Shown one piece after another: positions 10,995 through 24,373 of a stretch of 64,000 nt of DNA. The translations under genes and the position numbers were made by a program. Positions within the stretch are counted from its first letter, which is position 1. Each line of letters opens with the position of its first letter. The notes beneath the pieces were generated by a model. The model ran no database searches and was not told the DNA's origin. It saw nothing but the letters and a program-made list of their open reading frames with translations. The stretch is from Tetrahymena thermophila SB210 (taxonomy: Eukaryota; Ciliophora; Oligohymenophorea; Hymenostomatida; Tetrahymenidae): the NCBI RefSeq assembly GCF_000189635.1, contig NW_002476380.1, forward strand, positions 1 through 64,000, read 5' to 3'.

Positions 10995-12735
10995 TTTACT
11001 AATGATATTCTATAATTTGTAAATATTTGAATACTTATATTGTATGTTCAATGTATTATTGTATTAATAATTGTTATAATAAATAATTTAATTTTTAAAT
11101 CAGTTTGTTTTTGCAATCAATTCTTATTTATTTTGATTGATAAATGATCCTCAAATCCTTATTTATTGAAACAAGGCAAGACACAAAAAATCTGAAAAAA
11201 AACTTTCTCTAATTTTACTTTCATTCAAATACAATCAATAATATTTTCATTCAGTTTTGCTTTTATGTTATAAAAAGATTAAAATTCGAGCTCTTCACTT
11301 CTTTTTAATCAATCCACTCACCTTAAATTTCAGAATCTTATTTACTCAACAAATAATATCATTTTTCATTTATTTTTTCAAAAAATAATTCATTTTTTTT
11401 CTTCACAAAAGTTTAAACTGAAAAATTTAATTATTTAAAATGATTTGTAAATTTTTAGATAAATTTTTTAAATACTTTGGGTAATTTATTATTTTTAAAT
11501 GTTTTAATTTTTATACAATTCTAATTTCTTTATGAATTTAACTCAAAGTTAATCTTCTATTTATGCTACTTTTCAATAATTTGAAAAATTAAAATTTTAA
11601 ATAATGAAATCTAGAAAGAAGTTAACATAAAAATATTTTAAAGAAAATTATTTTTTCAATCTTTTTTCTTTAAAAAAAGGACAATTTTTAATATTTATTT
11701 TGATTTTAATTGCATTGAGTCTAGATGAAAAGGAATAAAAATGAAATATTAGTAAGTTTAATATAAAAAATAAATAATTAAATCAATCTAAAATTAAAAT
11801 TTATTAATAGACTTATTTTTAAAAAATACTTTAAAGATTGACAAATAAAATTTATGCTTATATAAAATACATTTGTTTAAATTGTAAAAAAATAATTGCT
11901 TATTAAGTCTAATTTGATTAGTAAATTATATAATAATAAACTTATTGAGATAGGTAGTTCATAGATAGATATATTTTATGGGTTATGATGTATGATGAGA
12001 TTAGATTAAAAATTTTATTATTGTAGTACCTGTTATTGTAATTAATATTTTTATATTTATTTTTTAATGTAAAATTTTTTAATAATTGGTAATGAGTGTG
12101 AGAATTAGTTAGTAGTTAGTTAGTTAGTTAATTGGTAGTATGAGTTATTATTTGAAATTTAATATATCTAGATAGTTATTTTTGCTTTTTTTAATTTAAT
12201 TCATATTTTGTCTTTCATTAAATACATCGTTAGAAGTGGTTCAAAAGAATTTGGTAGATTCTTTGCTTAGATTAAGCAAGATTTATGAGCTTAAACTCTC
12301 ATTTGGATATCAATTTTATGCTCTTATATTCTAAAAATGAACGGGCTAGAGAAAGATATATGACAAACATCTTAGCAAGTGTAGATCAAACCAGTCTAAT
12401 ATAAATCATTATTATCGAATTCAATATTGAACAGTTCTTTCATCCATCCAAATCTCCAAAAATCTCTATTATTTGAATATTAAATTATTTAGATATTTTA
12501 AGAAATTTTTTAAAAATTTAAATAATATTAAAAATTAGTTTATTTTAATTTTTTTGATATTTAAACTAAATTTAAAATTAGTTTTTTTAGTTTGTTATTT
12601 AGTAGTTTAATCTTTATTCACAATTAATTCATTTTAATTAAATTAACATTTTTAATTTTATAAATGTAATAAAAATTATTTTTATAAGTCAATAAATAAA
12701 TGATCATTTTAATAAATAAACTTTTTTGCTTTTTA
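10995..12735. other. Interg region upstream of stomatin gene
   Basis: 1.7 kb holding the stomatin promoter and the 3' flank of the next minus-strand gene. Mostly more than 80% A+T by eye, with GTTA/GTTAG repeats around 12100-12130. A clearly less AT-rich island lies at about 12225-12445 (see the separate low-confidence entry). Confidence 0.55.
12201..12443 (-). CDS. Doubtful 80-residue open frame in a GC-elevated island
   Basis: An ATG-to-TGA frame of 81 codons using TAA/TAG as Gln, beginning MKELFNIEFDNNDLYQ and ending YLMKDKI. The segment is visibly less AT-rich than the surrounding spacer, which in this genome usually means coding or structured RNA. However, the plus strand of the same island also gives a plausible open frame, and with one stop codon such lengths occur by chance. 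I recognise no family and cannot choose between a small gene, an unplaced exon and a remnant. Confidence 0.2.
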
Positions 12736-14360
12736 TCAAAATATTATTTTTTTATTTAAAATATTTAGATAAATTTAGATGAATAAATAAATATATTACG
12801 GGAATTCTGAAGATTTGGTTAAAAAACCTTAATTCCAAAATTAAAGGTTAAGCTTGCCTTGCAAAGTATCTACAAAATTATCAATTATAAAATAGAGGCG
12901 TTCTATCCAAAATTCAGGAGCTACTTCAATTAAGCTTAATATTTTTTCTCTTAAAAGAAACCAATCAGAAAGTGACGATCTAAATACAATATTTCTAATC
13001 TGGTAATAATGACCAGGAAAAATTGTATATGGAAGATAGCTTAATTGCTCATAAGATGGAAATTCTGCGTCTAAATATATAAGCTGGTTATAGACAAGTT
13101 AAGAGATTCTCTTGATCTTAAAATTATTTTAAATAGCAGCATCTTTTTAAATAGATTAAGGCTAAGATAATGAATCAAGAGTTTGCTAATTTTGCTCTTG
13201 TATTTGTTTTAAAATCGAATCCCAAGAAATCAGCTCGCGTTTCTATTTTAATAAATTAAAAAATAAATTATCTGAATAAAAAGAAGATACAGTGCTTATT
13301 TATAAAAAAAGATACTATTTTAAACAGGAGTTTCTTTTACTTTTTGAAAATCAAAGTATTTACAAAATTTAATAAATTTTCAGAAATTTAGGATATTTAT
13401 TTGTGATTTAAACTGAAAATAAATTTATTAAAAATTGGTTTACATATTAAAATTTATTTTTTAAAAAAAAATGATAGCATTGAAAATTTAAAAGTAAATT
13501 GGATATAAGAATTGGAAATGTTTTGTTTGAATTAAATTAATTAAAACTATTACATTTTTAGAATTAGGAGTTTCCTTATAATTTATGATTTTACTATCTT
13601 TGCGTATTTATTTTGAATTAGGGAATAACTCGCTTTATTTGATATTGTTTTTTTAGTAGAATTACTTTAAGGTTATAAGTATTTAATCCCAAATATCATG
13701 AGGGTTCAGCACAAGATCTTCATTAAGGGTAAATGCTAGATAAAATGCATCAAATAAAGAATTTTATGTAGGACCCTTCCACAATCCCCTCTCTCTCTTT
13801 GTGAAATCTTTTAGAATATTTTCCTTTTTTTAAATCTTTTTGCTAAGGTTTCCTTGAAAATCCACATTGTAGTCCCAAGAATCTATGAAATATTACTACA
13901 TATATTGCTTGACATCGCTTGAGTCTATTGTATGTTAGTCTTTAGAATTACTTTATGGCGTTAAATAAGAAGGAATTGTAACTTTTTTTATACTTTACTA
14001 ATCCTTTTCTAAAAAAGGCATATTTGATTTTTTGGAGAATTTAGACTAATTATTTGGTGTTATATTAGAAACAGGAATATTATTTATTTGTATCTTAATA
14101 TAGTTTTTATAGGCTTGACCAGATATTGGAGTCGAATTTCCAATCTATGCTTCGATTTGTATTTAGTTTTGATCGATTCCTGAGCCCCTCTCTAGAGCTG
14201 TACCTACTTCAGTAGACATCTATTGTAAATCAATACTGCAAGGAGAAATTCCATTAGCGTCTCCTTTGTAAGCAATATTTTGTGTTTTTGAATGGATATA
14301 TAGTTTGGCTGGTCTTGACCTGCTTTTAGGCTTTTTAGCTGAAGCACAAGAGTTACCCAT
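12736..14360 (-). CDS. Probable acylated protein with weak DUF4419 resemblance
   Basis: Two minus-strand exons, 13554-14360 and 12736-13242 (intron 13243-13553), 437 residues. I start it at the ATG giving MGNSC, because Met-Gly-Asn-Ser-Cys is a classic N-myristoylation plus palmitoylation start; the frame is open upstream but of AT-rich, UTR-like composition. After a Gln/Ser-rich linker the core reads RGLWKGPTQNSLFDAFYLAF and NPHDIWDQILITLKQFYQKN. The second exon has DWFLLREKILSLIEVAPEFW followed by IIDNFVDTLQGKLNLQFW. The HDIW helix and the DW..L..K...W...FV....G....FW pattern recall the DUF4419 family, but this is recognition from memory and only partial. The last 20 or so residues are low-complexity and may read past the true end. 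Function unknown; membrane association is inferred. Confidence 0.7.
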
Positions 14361-17193
14361 AATTGTGTTTGTTTGTATGTTAGTAGTTATTTTAATTGTT
14401 AAGATTTTTGCTAAAATATTTATAAAATGAGACTTGCTAGATTGCTGATAGAAGTGCAATCTTACTTACTTAATATTATTAATTTATTATTTAAGCAAAT
14501 ATAAATAAATAATAGTTTTTGGTGAGTTGAATATATAATATAGATTCACTAAATTGTTGATACTTATTTATTATATTTTTTTTGACAATACTATCTGAAA
14601 GTATTTTATTGAAATGGTTGTAGTCCGCCCTTAGAAAATTATCTTTTCAGATCAAAAATAATTGTAGTAATTGAGATTTATCAAATATTTGAAAACAATA
14701 ATAATTATTAAAATATTCTTAATCTTGTTGGTTATCTTTGAACTCTTCTTACATACAAAACCAAACAATCAATAAAACATCCGAATTAAACTAAAATCAA
14801 AAATTATCTTAAATTTTTAAAAATAAAAGCAAAAATTAATTCTGAACATAAACTGTAATTACTGTCATTCGTAAACTGATGTAAACTAAGAAAATACACT
14901 TATTAGTGCATAATATATCTTATCTATCAAGCTATAAGTACTCTTAACAAAGCACAATTTATTTGAAAGCCATATTTAGTAGTCTTTCGATTCATTTATA
15001 GTATGTATTTTTCAATCTAGTTTACAATTATTTTATTTTACAGAAAATATTTAATTTATTGTTTTTAAATAAAAAATCTATTTTAAAATTACAACTAATT
15101 TAAAATAATCTCATGAATAAGCATCATGAAAAATTATTAAAATAGTAAAGTAGTATTAAAATATAATTATTATTTTGCTAAATTATAAAGCAATTATGAT
15201 AAGAGACTGGCTTTAAGAATTGATGTTTGATTTAACACTAATGAATTAATAATTAATTTTTATTCAAGTGTCTGAGATTCCTTAATTATTTTTAAATAAA
15301 ATAGAATCTCATTATTGAATCTACGTATTATTTATTAATCTTTGAGAATCTTTAAAAAAATAGAAAATAAATCAACTGACTGACTGACTTATTGTCTCTT
15401 AAATAGTATTTAAACTTTTTAGAATCTTAAACAAGTAAAAAATGAATACAACACTTTACTGTATCAGCATAAAATGAATAAATTAATAACTTAAATTTGA
15501 AGATATGAAAGTGAAAAAAACTATAATATAAATATTTATTTTATTTTTTAAGTTCTATTACTTAATCAAAATTTTTACTTACTCCCTTAATATTTGTAAG
15601 CTTGAATAGTGCCTTTAACATATAGATTATTTCAAACTATTTAAAAAAAACAAACAAATATAATTTGAGAAATACAAATTTAGTAAGATGACAATCAATT
15701 GATAAATCATAATCACTTAATTATACTCATGGTTCTAGTATTTTGATTAACTTCTTAGGTAGCATATAATAAAATTACTTAAATTAGTATTAAATTATTA
15801 ATTGTAAGTTCAACCTTTATATTTAACCCTTTAACATAAATTAAAAATTTTATTTAAATTTTTATATTTTAATTGACTTATTTTTATTTAAATCAGAATT
15901 TGTTATATTGATAAATTTTATAAATTATTAATTTTTGTGATTAAAATTAAATTTATTACTGTTTACATATCAATTAAGTTTATTTTTTAAATAATGAATT
16001 CATCCTAAGAAATACTGATACATTTAAAAATTAATTAATTTTTAGTATTTTAGCAAAATATTTGATAAAATAAAAATTAATTGCTTGATTTTTTTCATAC
16101 CTTAATCTCCAGTTAATTTTATTAAATTAATTTATTATTATCATCAATTCAAGAAGCTTTAAAATTTAATCTTTCCTTTTTTAAAAAATATTTAATAAAT
16201 TACTTGATTTTTTTAGTATCTTTCCCTCCTATGATTTTTAAAAAAATCAATTTCCTATCATCAAAAATTTATTATAAAAAGCATAGAAAAATGTATTTTT
16301 ATTTCTTTTATTTAAAATTTAATTAAACTTATTTTTCATTACAAAATAAATAAATAAATCATATTTTTAATGAATAAGGCAGTCAAAATTTACATTTTTT
16401 TTTCTTTTATATTATTTATTTATTTATTTCTATTATATTATTTATTTATTTATTTCTATTATATTATATATTTATTTGTATTATTTTATTTATTATAAAC
16501 ACAAAAAAATAATAAGTCCATCTAAAGTTATTCATAAATAATCCTATTTCTTTGGTTGTATTGCATATTTTATGTTAAAAATAAGTTCTATATTTATTTA
16601 ATTTTCATAATTTAATAAACTATTTGAAAATAATTTAAAGGTAATTAAAAAATGAATAGAAAATAATATCAATTTAATGTGCTTCTTATTAATTTCAATA
16701 CTCTTATTTTTTATGATTAAAAATTAAATTTATTTATTCAAACTTTACTAAATTAAAAATTGTTTATTTTAAGTTTAAAATTAAATATTTTATAAATAAT
16801 CATTTTTAGTAAAAAATTAAATTAAAAATAAATAATCTAAATTTTAGTATTTGATATTAATACTATATATTCACTAAATTTATTTTAGCTACTTGATACG
16901 ATAAAGTATTTAATGAAGCTTTTGTAAAATAATCTATTTTCAAAAATATGCAGTAGTAAATTTAAAAAATGAGTTTTGATTAAATACTTTTATTCTTTTT
17001 GTATTAGATTATGATTTAAAATATTTTGAATGGCTATAAACTGGAACATTATATAAATTATTAAAAATATAAAATCAGCAAAACTTGACTTTTGCACATA
17101 CTGAAAGTAACTTATAAATTTAATTATCACTTTTTGATATCATCATATATAGTTAATATTCTTAATTCAGCATTATTTCTGATTAAATCAATT
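14361..17193. other. Long divergent intergenic region
   Basis: 2.8 kb between two genes transcribed away from each other, the longest gap in the window. It is extremely AT-rich with short low-complexity runs, such as GACT repeats near 15377-15390 and the 26-base tandem repeat listed separately. I find no convincing open frame or RNA gene. Confidence 0.6.
16408..16485. repeat. 26-base AT-rich tandem repeat, three copies
   Basis: A unit of about 26 bases built from TATATTATTTATTTATTT plus TATTTCTAT recurs at 16408, 16434 and 16460; the third copy is degenerate. Purely A+T apart from one C per unit. Simple minisatellite in the spacer upstream of the kelch gene. Confidence 0.85.
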
Positions 17194-19833
17194 ATGGATT
17201 TTTTAAGTGAAGAGAATCTTAAGAAATATAAATTCGAAATATCATAATCAGATGATCAAAAAAAAAGTGGAGATAAAACATAGCCTTAATTTGGAAAAAG
17301 CAAAAGTAAGATTGGATTCAACCAAGTTAATTTTGATCCTATTTCTGGATATCAAACAAAAGATGATATGCTTTCTATTGAATAACTTGATAGTCTGGCT
17401 TTATTTATGAGAAATCATTCACTGAATAATAGCTAAAAATACCCTTTTTACAATAATTATGATGAAAGAAATATAGGGATTCATAAGGCTATTATATACA
17501 AAACGATTTTAGAGGGAAATAGATATAATTCTACAAATATTGGTATTGAATAAAATAGTTCAGATGGTGCATCAAGGATTTAACCAGAATCTTTCGAAGA
17601 ACAGCTAAATAGAAAAATGAAATATATTTCGAAAACAAATATCTTATAAGATATTCCTAATTCCTTAGATATTATTGGTTCTACTAAATCATAAAAAGTC
17701 AAGACGTTCACTAATTTAGATTAAGATGGAGAGTTTGAATATGACTTGGATGAATAGGATTTAAGAGAATAAGATTAGTATATTTAAGAAAATGATGAAA
17801 ACTATATATAAAGTTTAATAGATCCTTTTAATGAAGATGACTATGATTTAGCAAGGATTAATAACAAAATTTTTGATGATAATTGTTGGTACAAAAAAGA
17901 CTTTCGCATGAATTAAATTAAAGATCCTCATTTATATAATGAAAAGAGATAGTATTATGATAATAAGAGAATAGTAAAGAGATAAAACAAAGAGCATCTG
18001 ATCTACTTTATACAAACAGAAGTAGTTTTAAACAAATATGCTAATTTGATGCCTCATGCAGATAATGTTAAAGCAGTCTAGGAAATAATTAAAGATCAAC
18101 TCACTTATAATTAAGATATCCTCCCAGGATATGTAATCAATACAATCTTTAAAATTGATGTAGAACGCTCTATTTTCAAACAAGAAGTACTTTAATTACA
18201 GCTGGAGGCATTTGGTTAAATCCATCTATAAAATAGTGAAGAAATTTTTATTTGTGGAGGAAAGGCTAACGGAATTGCTTAAAATACATGCATGTTAATT
18301 GATTTTACTCTCAAAAAGTTTATGATTAAAAGTAGATTACATTTTGCTAGGTACGATCATTTATTACTCCAGCTTGATGATTTTATTTATATAATTGGTG
18401 GGTAAGGATATCATGGTGAAAGCCTAACATAATGTGAAAAATATAACATTAAAAGCTAACAAATTTTTGAGATAGCCTCATTAGAACTATAAAAGAATTT
18501 TATCTGTGGAACTGTTTCTCAACTAAATAAATGCTTATTTGTAGCAGGTTCTCCTATAATAGTAGATAATTATATTTAAATTTAAAAGTTTGAACCTTAT
18601 ACAAACTTTTGGTCAGTTATAAATATCTAAGTAAATTACTTGACGCTTAAATAACCTAAATTTGTAAAATTAGCAGTTTATGATGAAAGTATGCAAAAGT
18701 CTATGCTCTACATTTTTTGTTAAGATATGAACAAATATGAAAATTATTGCCTTTCAGTAAACGATCTCACTACTGATGATACCAGATAAAGTAAAGAGAG
18801 TAAAGCGAAGCAAAGAATTCTAAGAAATTAGTAATAGTAATCAAATAGCTAATAAGCAAAATTAGACACTTTAGGTCTTTCAACTATTAATTCAGCAGAT
18901 AGTCAAATAAACTTTTATTCTTCAATATAAAATGGTTAATTCAGATCTCCAAGATCTAATAAAAATAGTAATATTTTCATACAAGACTAAACTAATGATT
19001 AAGAGCAATAAACAAACAGCTAATTTTTTAAACTTAAGTAAACGAAATCTGTATCTATGATACCTTAGGTTAAGATACCAACACCAAGAATGAATCCTAT
19101 GATTTATTTACCATAATTTAATGAATAAGTTAAGTATATTTATAAGAATCGTAAGCAATATCACGAGTAGCTCAAGTAAAAGCTCGAACATGAAAAAAGA
19201 TAAATTCTAGGGTATTAGAATCTTGATACAGAAAATTCAAATGACACTTTGTAATTAAGTAAAAATTAAAGCAACACTTCAAAGCAAAATCCAACTATGG
19301 CTCCTTACAGAAGCCCATCTTAATTTTTAGGATAGTAACCTTCCCCTAGACAGCGATCTGCTTCTAAACTTTTGCTTACACCAAAAAATTAAGAAAATTT
19401 TACAAAATCTATTTTTTTTGACGAATAAAAATATTAGCAAAATTCTAATACAATTTTTGAAGATAGCCCTAAAAATAAAACTCCTAGAAGTAGAACTTCT
19501 AAAAATAATACACCTAAATATAGACCTCCTGAAGAATAGACAAATCCATATTATTATTTAACAAAATCGCAACAATAAAAAAGGATTCTGGAAGATTTAA
19601 AAAAAGAAAGATAAAAGTTACTATTAATTGAACAATAAAAACCTAAAAAATAAAAAGGACAAGTGGTCAATATAGAATAATAAAAATCAAATTTTAACAA
19701 TTTAGAAATCCTTGCAATGAGAGATTACGAAGTTTATACTATAAATAAAACAAACCCATTACTTATTGAAAAATTTGATTTTATTACTTGGTAAAAAGAA
19801 GATATCCTTCTTAGATATTCTCCAATATTGTGA
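17194..19833 (+). CDS. Kelch-motif protein, single exon
   Basis: One uninterrupted frame of 880 codons (879 residues, many TAA/TAG Gln codons) ending at TGA. Residues 1-300 are acidic and Asn/Gln-rich with no recognised fold. Kelch-type beta-propeller blades follow: EEIFICGGKANG near 350-361, FIYIIGGQGYHGESLTQCEKYN near 397-418, and CLFVAGSPIIVDNYIQIQKF about 45 residues later. These show the hydrophobic-GG...Y motif and the partner aromatic positions, although only a few blades are clear and some glycines are missing. The C-terminal third is a Ser/Pro/Arg-rich linker with repeated TPRSRT/TPKYRP-like phosphosite motifs and a Lys/Gln coiled coil. Most genes here have introns, so a 2.6-kb intronless gene stands out. 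Many ciliate kelch proteins of this layout are uncharacterised; function unknown. Confidence 0.88.
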
Positions 19834-20354
19834 TAAGTTTTATTTAAAATTCTTGCATAACCACTAATTATTACCTATAATTTTACAATAATTAACATTA
19901 TATTAAAACTATTAATATACAAAAAAAATTACTTTTTATATTTTAGCTAATATTGACAACTTAATATACTTAAATTTAAATGTTGGTAAGCTAAAATCAA
20001 CTCCTTTAAAGATGAGTTTTGATATCAATCATAAAGTTGTTAAATCTAGTTTAATAATTTAATTATTATAACTTTTCATCTAAAAATTTAGTAATTTTAT
20101 TTTATCAATCTAAATATTTTATTATAAAAAATGTGTTTGAAGATTAAGCAATAACATGATTTATTTAAAATATAATATTTATATATATGGAATATCAAAA
20201 TAAAATAATTTTTAAGAGAGTGGAATGTCCAACTCTTTTCTACTGGGGAATAGGCCTAAATTTATTGAATGATTGTGGTAAATTTTATATTTTTTTTAGA
20301 CAAATTATTTTTTAATTTAATTTACAAATTTAAGATATAAAATTTAAAAATACT
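19834..20354. other. Convergent intergenic region with a hairpin
   Basis: 520 bases between two converging stop codons, so 3' UTR sequence from both sides. Around 20214-20290 the base composition rises above the background and a stem-loop is present (listed separately). Confidence 0.6.
20214..20239. other. Stem-loop in a less AT-rich patch
   Basis: AAGAGAGTGGA, a three-base loop, then TCCAACTCTTTT: an imperfect stem of about 11 pairs with one bulge. It is followed by an unusual low-AT stretch (CTACTGGGGAATAGGCC). It could be part of a small RNA or a 3' UTR structure; I recognise no known RNA class. Confidence 0.3.
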
Positions 20355-23300
20355 TCAACTTTTTGATTAATTTTATAAGGATTGATTTTCATATTAATTC
20401 CATTTTTCAGTAAGTTACTAAGTTTTCTAAGGGCTAACGAAATATTTTGACTTTTTTAATTTTAAAAGGAGGTCTATTGCATTCTATGGAAGCTTATTTT
20501 ATTATTTTTATGAATTTTATAGGAGATTTAGATTTGTTTATGGATCATTTAGATTAGAGTTTTTAGAAATAAATCTAATTTCTCTATTTTCAATACCTGC
20601 TTATTAAGAATATTAATTTAATTTTTCAATCTTTTTTTACAATTCAAGATTTTTTAACTCTTTATCTAGTTTAAATAGTTCAAAAGGAGTGAGACGCTCT
20701 TATAATTTTTCTTTTTACATTATAGCTATCTAATCTTATAAGGAGGAGTTAATTTCTTTAATATATTTATTGAAATTCTTTTCTTTTTTTTCAATACATA
20801 AATCATATTTTTTATTCAAAATGCTATACAGCTTTGAAGACTATTTTTACTTTGAACAAAATATGTCATTAAGTTTATGCAAATCAAATTATTAGGAGAT
20901 AATTTTTTAGTTCAAGTTACTGATTGAATTGCTAAATTACTTAGATTACTATTCTTGATATTATTTTTGTTTTTCTTTTTGATTTTAAAATTAATAAGAC
21001 TAAGATAAGTTATTCTACTATTGCCTTTGTAAATCAATTTTTTTATGAGCATTTTAATTATTACTTGGACTTAAATCTGTAAAGTTTTATTAAACCTGTG
21101 AATTTCCTGACGGACTTTTACAATTTAGAGGACTGTTTATAGATTTGCTTAGTTTTCTCATTTAATTTTAGCTACTCTATGTTGAGGTTTTAGTTGAAAG
21201 AAATGAAATCGAGTTTTTATATTTATTTTAAACAATATTTTTTGAGTTTTTTTCTTTTACAAAATCATTTTAAGTTGGGTAAACTTAGTTTTCACTTATT
21301 AATAGCTTAAGCAATCCTTATGAGTTACTCATATTAGTTGACATTGATATATTTATAGGAGAGCTCTAAGATTCATTAGTATAAATCGGTTTTCTTAAAA
21401 AACTATCTCTATTCTCAAAATCAAGCTTTCCTATATTATTTTTGTCGAATTAAGGATATTAATCTTGATCTAAGCTAAGGCTCTATTTATGTTAAGGTTT
21501 TTGCATTGAAGACTATTGAATTTATTAAGAAATGTTATTATCTAGCTAAATACTTACTTTTTAACTCAGTTATTAATTTAGCATATTTTATTAAAATTAT
21601 AAATCATTTGAACAAATCGATGAAGAAGATTAAGAACTGTATTGATCTTACCCTTCATTTTTAGTAGGACTGTGCATATTATCTCTTTAAATTTACTTTT
21701 AATGAGATGTAGATCTTTTTGTTTCCTCCTCTTCAATAGTTTTAATTTGATTGAAATCAAAATTAAAATTAGTTTTAGGAGTAGATTAATAATTAGGTGT
21801 AATAATTTTTAAATCTTAATCATTATCTAATGAATTTATATCTACTTCAGTGGCTATGCCTTGAAACGAATTTATGTAAGGTTAAAATTTTTTATTTTGT
21901 TCAAACTGATTAGATGTAAAATTCTTTTAAGTACTACTATGTACCTATAATTCTAAACTTGGGCGATTTACCAAATCTATTTTTGTTAGTTCTTTACCAT
22001 TCTATTAATTATTTTAATTACTTGAAGAGCTATCTACCTAATTTTAGAGTTTAGAATTCATTTTATTATTTTTGCTTGCTTTATTTATCCCAAAAATCTC
22101 AGATAAGAAAGGAACAGATTTAAATTAACGAGAATTTCTGATACTATTTCTTTTTATATTATTTTAAGAAGCCTTTTCTTTAACTTTATTTAAATCTTCA
22201 AGAGAGTAAAGTGGCTAAATATTTTAAGATGATTTCTTATTCAAAATCTTCTCTTAATAATACTTTTCTAAATATATCTTATTGAGTTTCTTGAAAATAA
22301 AAATATCTTCTTTAGGCAACTCAATATTATGCATTTAGCTTTTATTTTGCATGTAATTTTCTTGCTATTTTAGCTTTAACTCCTTTTTTTTTTGTTATGA
22401 ACTATAATAGTTAATTTATTATGGTTCTTCTTAATCATCGTAATCTATATCTTCCTATCCTTAATATTAATTTTCAACATTTGACAAAAGATTCTAATTT
22501 CCTCTTTTATCTTCAGTTAAATTTCTAAGCTGTGAACTGGGATCAATAAAATTTTCTTTCTTTTTATCGAAGTTATTGTTAACAGTTTAATTTAATTGCC
22601 AACTATTTTTGTTTTAAGAAGTATTGCTTCCATCATCAGAAAAAGAATTTTTCTTATGTTAATTATTAATTTATAAAAACTAATTCACTAAAGAGGCTTT
22701 AAGTTCATTAATAGTTAATGGAAGTGATTAAGTATTGTTATTAGTGAGCTCTTTGGTAGATATCTATTAAATATAAGGCTTAACTTCAGGTTCATTTTAA
22801 TTATCTTTTTAAAAGAAATATTTTTCTTTAAATTTTTTAAATGAAATATCATCTTTGAGTATTCTAGGTTAGCTCTGAAATGTCTAGTATTGCTTAAGCT
22901 GATAAATTGAACTCAAGCTACCTTTAGAGTTTAATCTTTGATTTAAATCTAATCCAAAGTCTATGTTTTAAATACTTTATCGTCTATTAATATATTAGAG
23001 TTTCTATTGAGATGTTAATTTAGTTTTGGTTTAAGTGTTTGTCTTATGATTTTTCTCTTTAACATTGTGCTCAGTACTTTGCTTTTTTTCACTTAGTAAA
23101 TCCTACAAAAACTAACTCTAAATACTCATCCTTTTAAAACCCTAAATTGTCTCTTTCACATTTTAAAGAAGCTCCTTTTATCTCTTCCTTTTCTCCATCA
23201 TTAACTTTTTTTTCACTAATAATTGATAAAGAACAAAAAAAATTAATTGTAGAATAATTGATTGACTTATTTATTACTTCTCTTCATTTTAGTTTCTTCA

Positions 23301-24373
23301 TCTTCAATTTTATCATTGTTTTATTTGTCATTTTCTTCTTCTTCTTTTTTTATTTTATTTTCTTTAATAATTTATTTCATGTCTTTTTCAAATTTTCTTA
23401 ACTTCATTTTGTCTGTCCCGAATTTCAACATTTCATATTAATCATATTTTTTATTTTAATTATCTGAATTTTCTAGGTAAAAGTACCCTTTTGATTTAGC
23501 AAGGTGCTCAAATTTTTGCTTTTACATTTATGCCTTTTTTTCAAGTAAACTTTGGTATTTTTGTTTTTCGTTTTCATAATTTAGCTCTATTTAATCTAAG
23601 ATAGCTGAATCAATACTGTCTTATCTTTTATTTTATTATTCTCTTTTGAAAAAGGAGCTATCTTTCTTTTTGGCAAATTAAGATTAATTTAAATATCCAA
23701 TAGATGAAGATCTTGTTTTTTGGGACTCATCTGTCTTAGACTTTATTTTTTCATACCTGATATCGCTATAATTTCTTAGTCTTGTCTCAAATTACCTACC
23801 CTTATTTGTTACAAATTTAAGAATATATCTAAATTATGGTATCAAAAGGTTTAAGAGCCTTTAATAACGTTTTTTGTTCTGCTTAGAATAGTATTTGTTA
23901 TAATATTGAAGAGTTCCTTCATGCATTTCAAATAATGCAATAAAATTCTCTTCTATATCATCTACAATCTATTATCTTTTATTTATTATACTCATGTAAT
24001 CATTCAATATTTTTCTTTTAAGATGAACTTTGTCCCCTTTCTCTATAAAGAATTTCTCAACTTTATTTACAAACATATCATTACCATTGACTTTAGAATT
24101 TATATCCAAGTAATTATGGGCTTGGTATAAACTTGTAAGAAATTCATTGTGCCTACCCCCACATTAGTTAAATTAATCCTTAACTTCTCCAAAATATTTT
24201 AACAAATATCTGCAATTTATACTGACGTACTTGCTGATCTATAAAAAGGTTTCGTCTTTTGTTTCATCATACAACTCTTTTATATAGCTTTAAAAAAGTC
24301 CTTTTTTTCCTAAAAGCGACTTCATATTTTTTGATGTTTCACTGAAAAAGCTTAAGTCATTCTAGTGATCCAT
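20355..24373 (-). CDS. Large Gln/Asn-rich protein with helical N-terminal domain
   Basis: Two minus-strand exons, 23278-24373 and 20355-23215, joined by a 62-nt intron with matching phase, giving 1318 residues to TGA. The donor and acceptor (AGA-A/GTAATA...TATTAG/TG) were chosen because they keep the frame open across 4 kb. Residues 1-200 are predicted by eye to be mostly alpha-helical and free of Gln runs (for example VHLKRKILNDYMSIINKRQQ and ENFIALFEMHEGTLQYYNKYY), spaced like a BAR-type or other helical-bundle domain; this is only an inference. The rest is a long low-complexity region rich in Asn, Gln, Ser and Lys with several coiled-coil patches, including near the C-terminus (LSQQFDLHKLNDIFCSKQKQ and FELFKLDKELKNLELQ). 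No catalytic motif, signal peptide or membrane span seen. Family not recognised. Confidence 0.85.
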
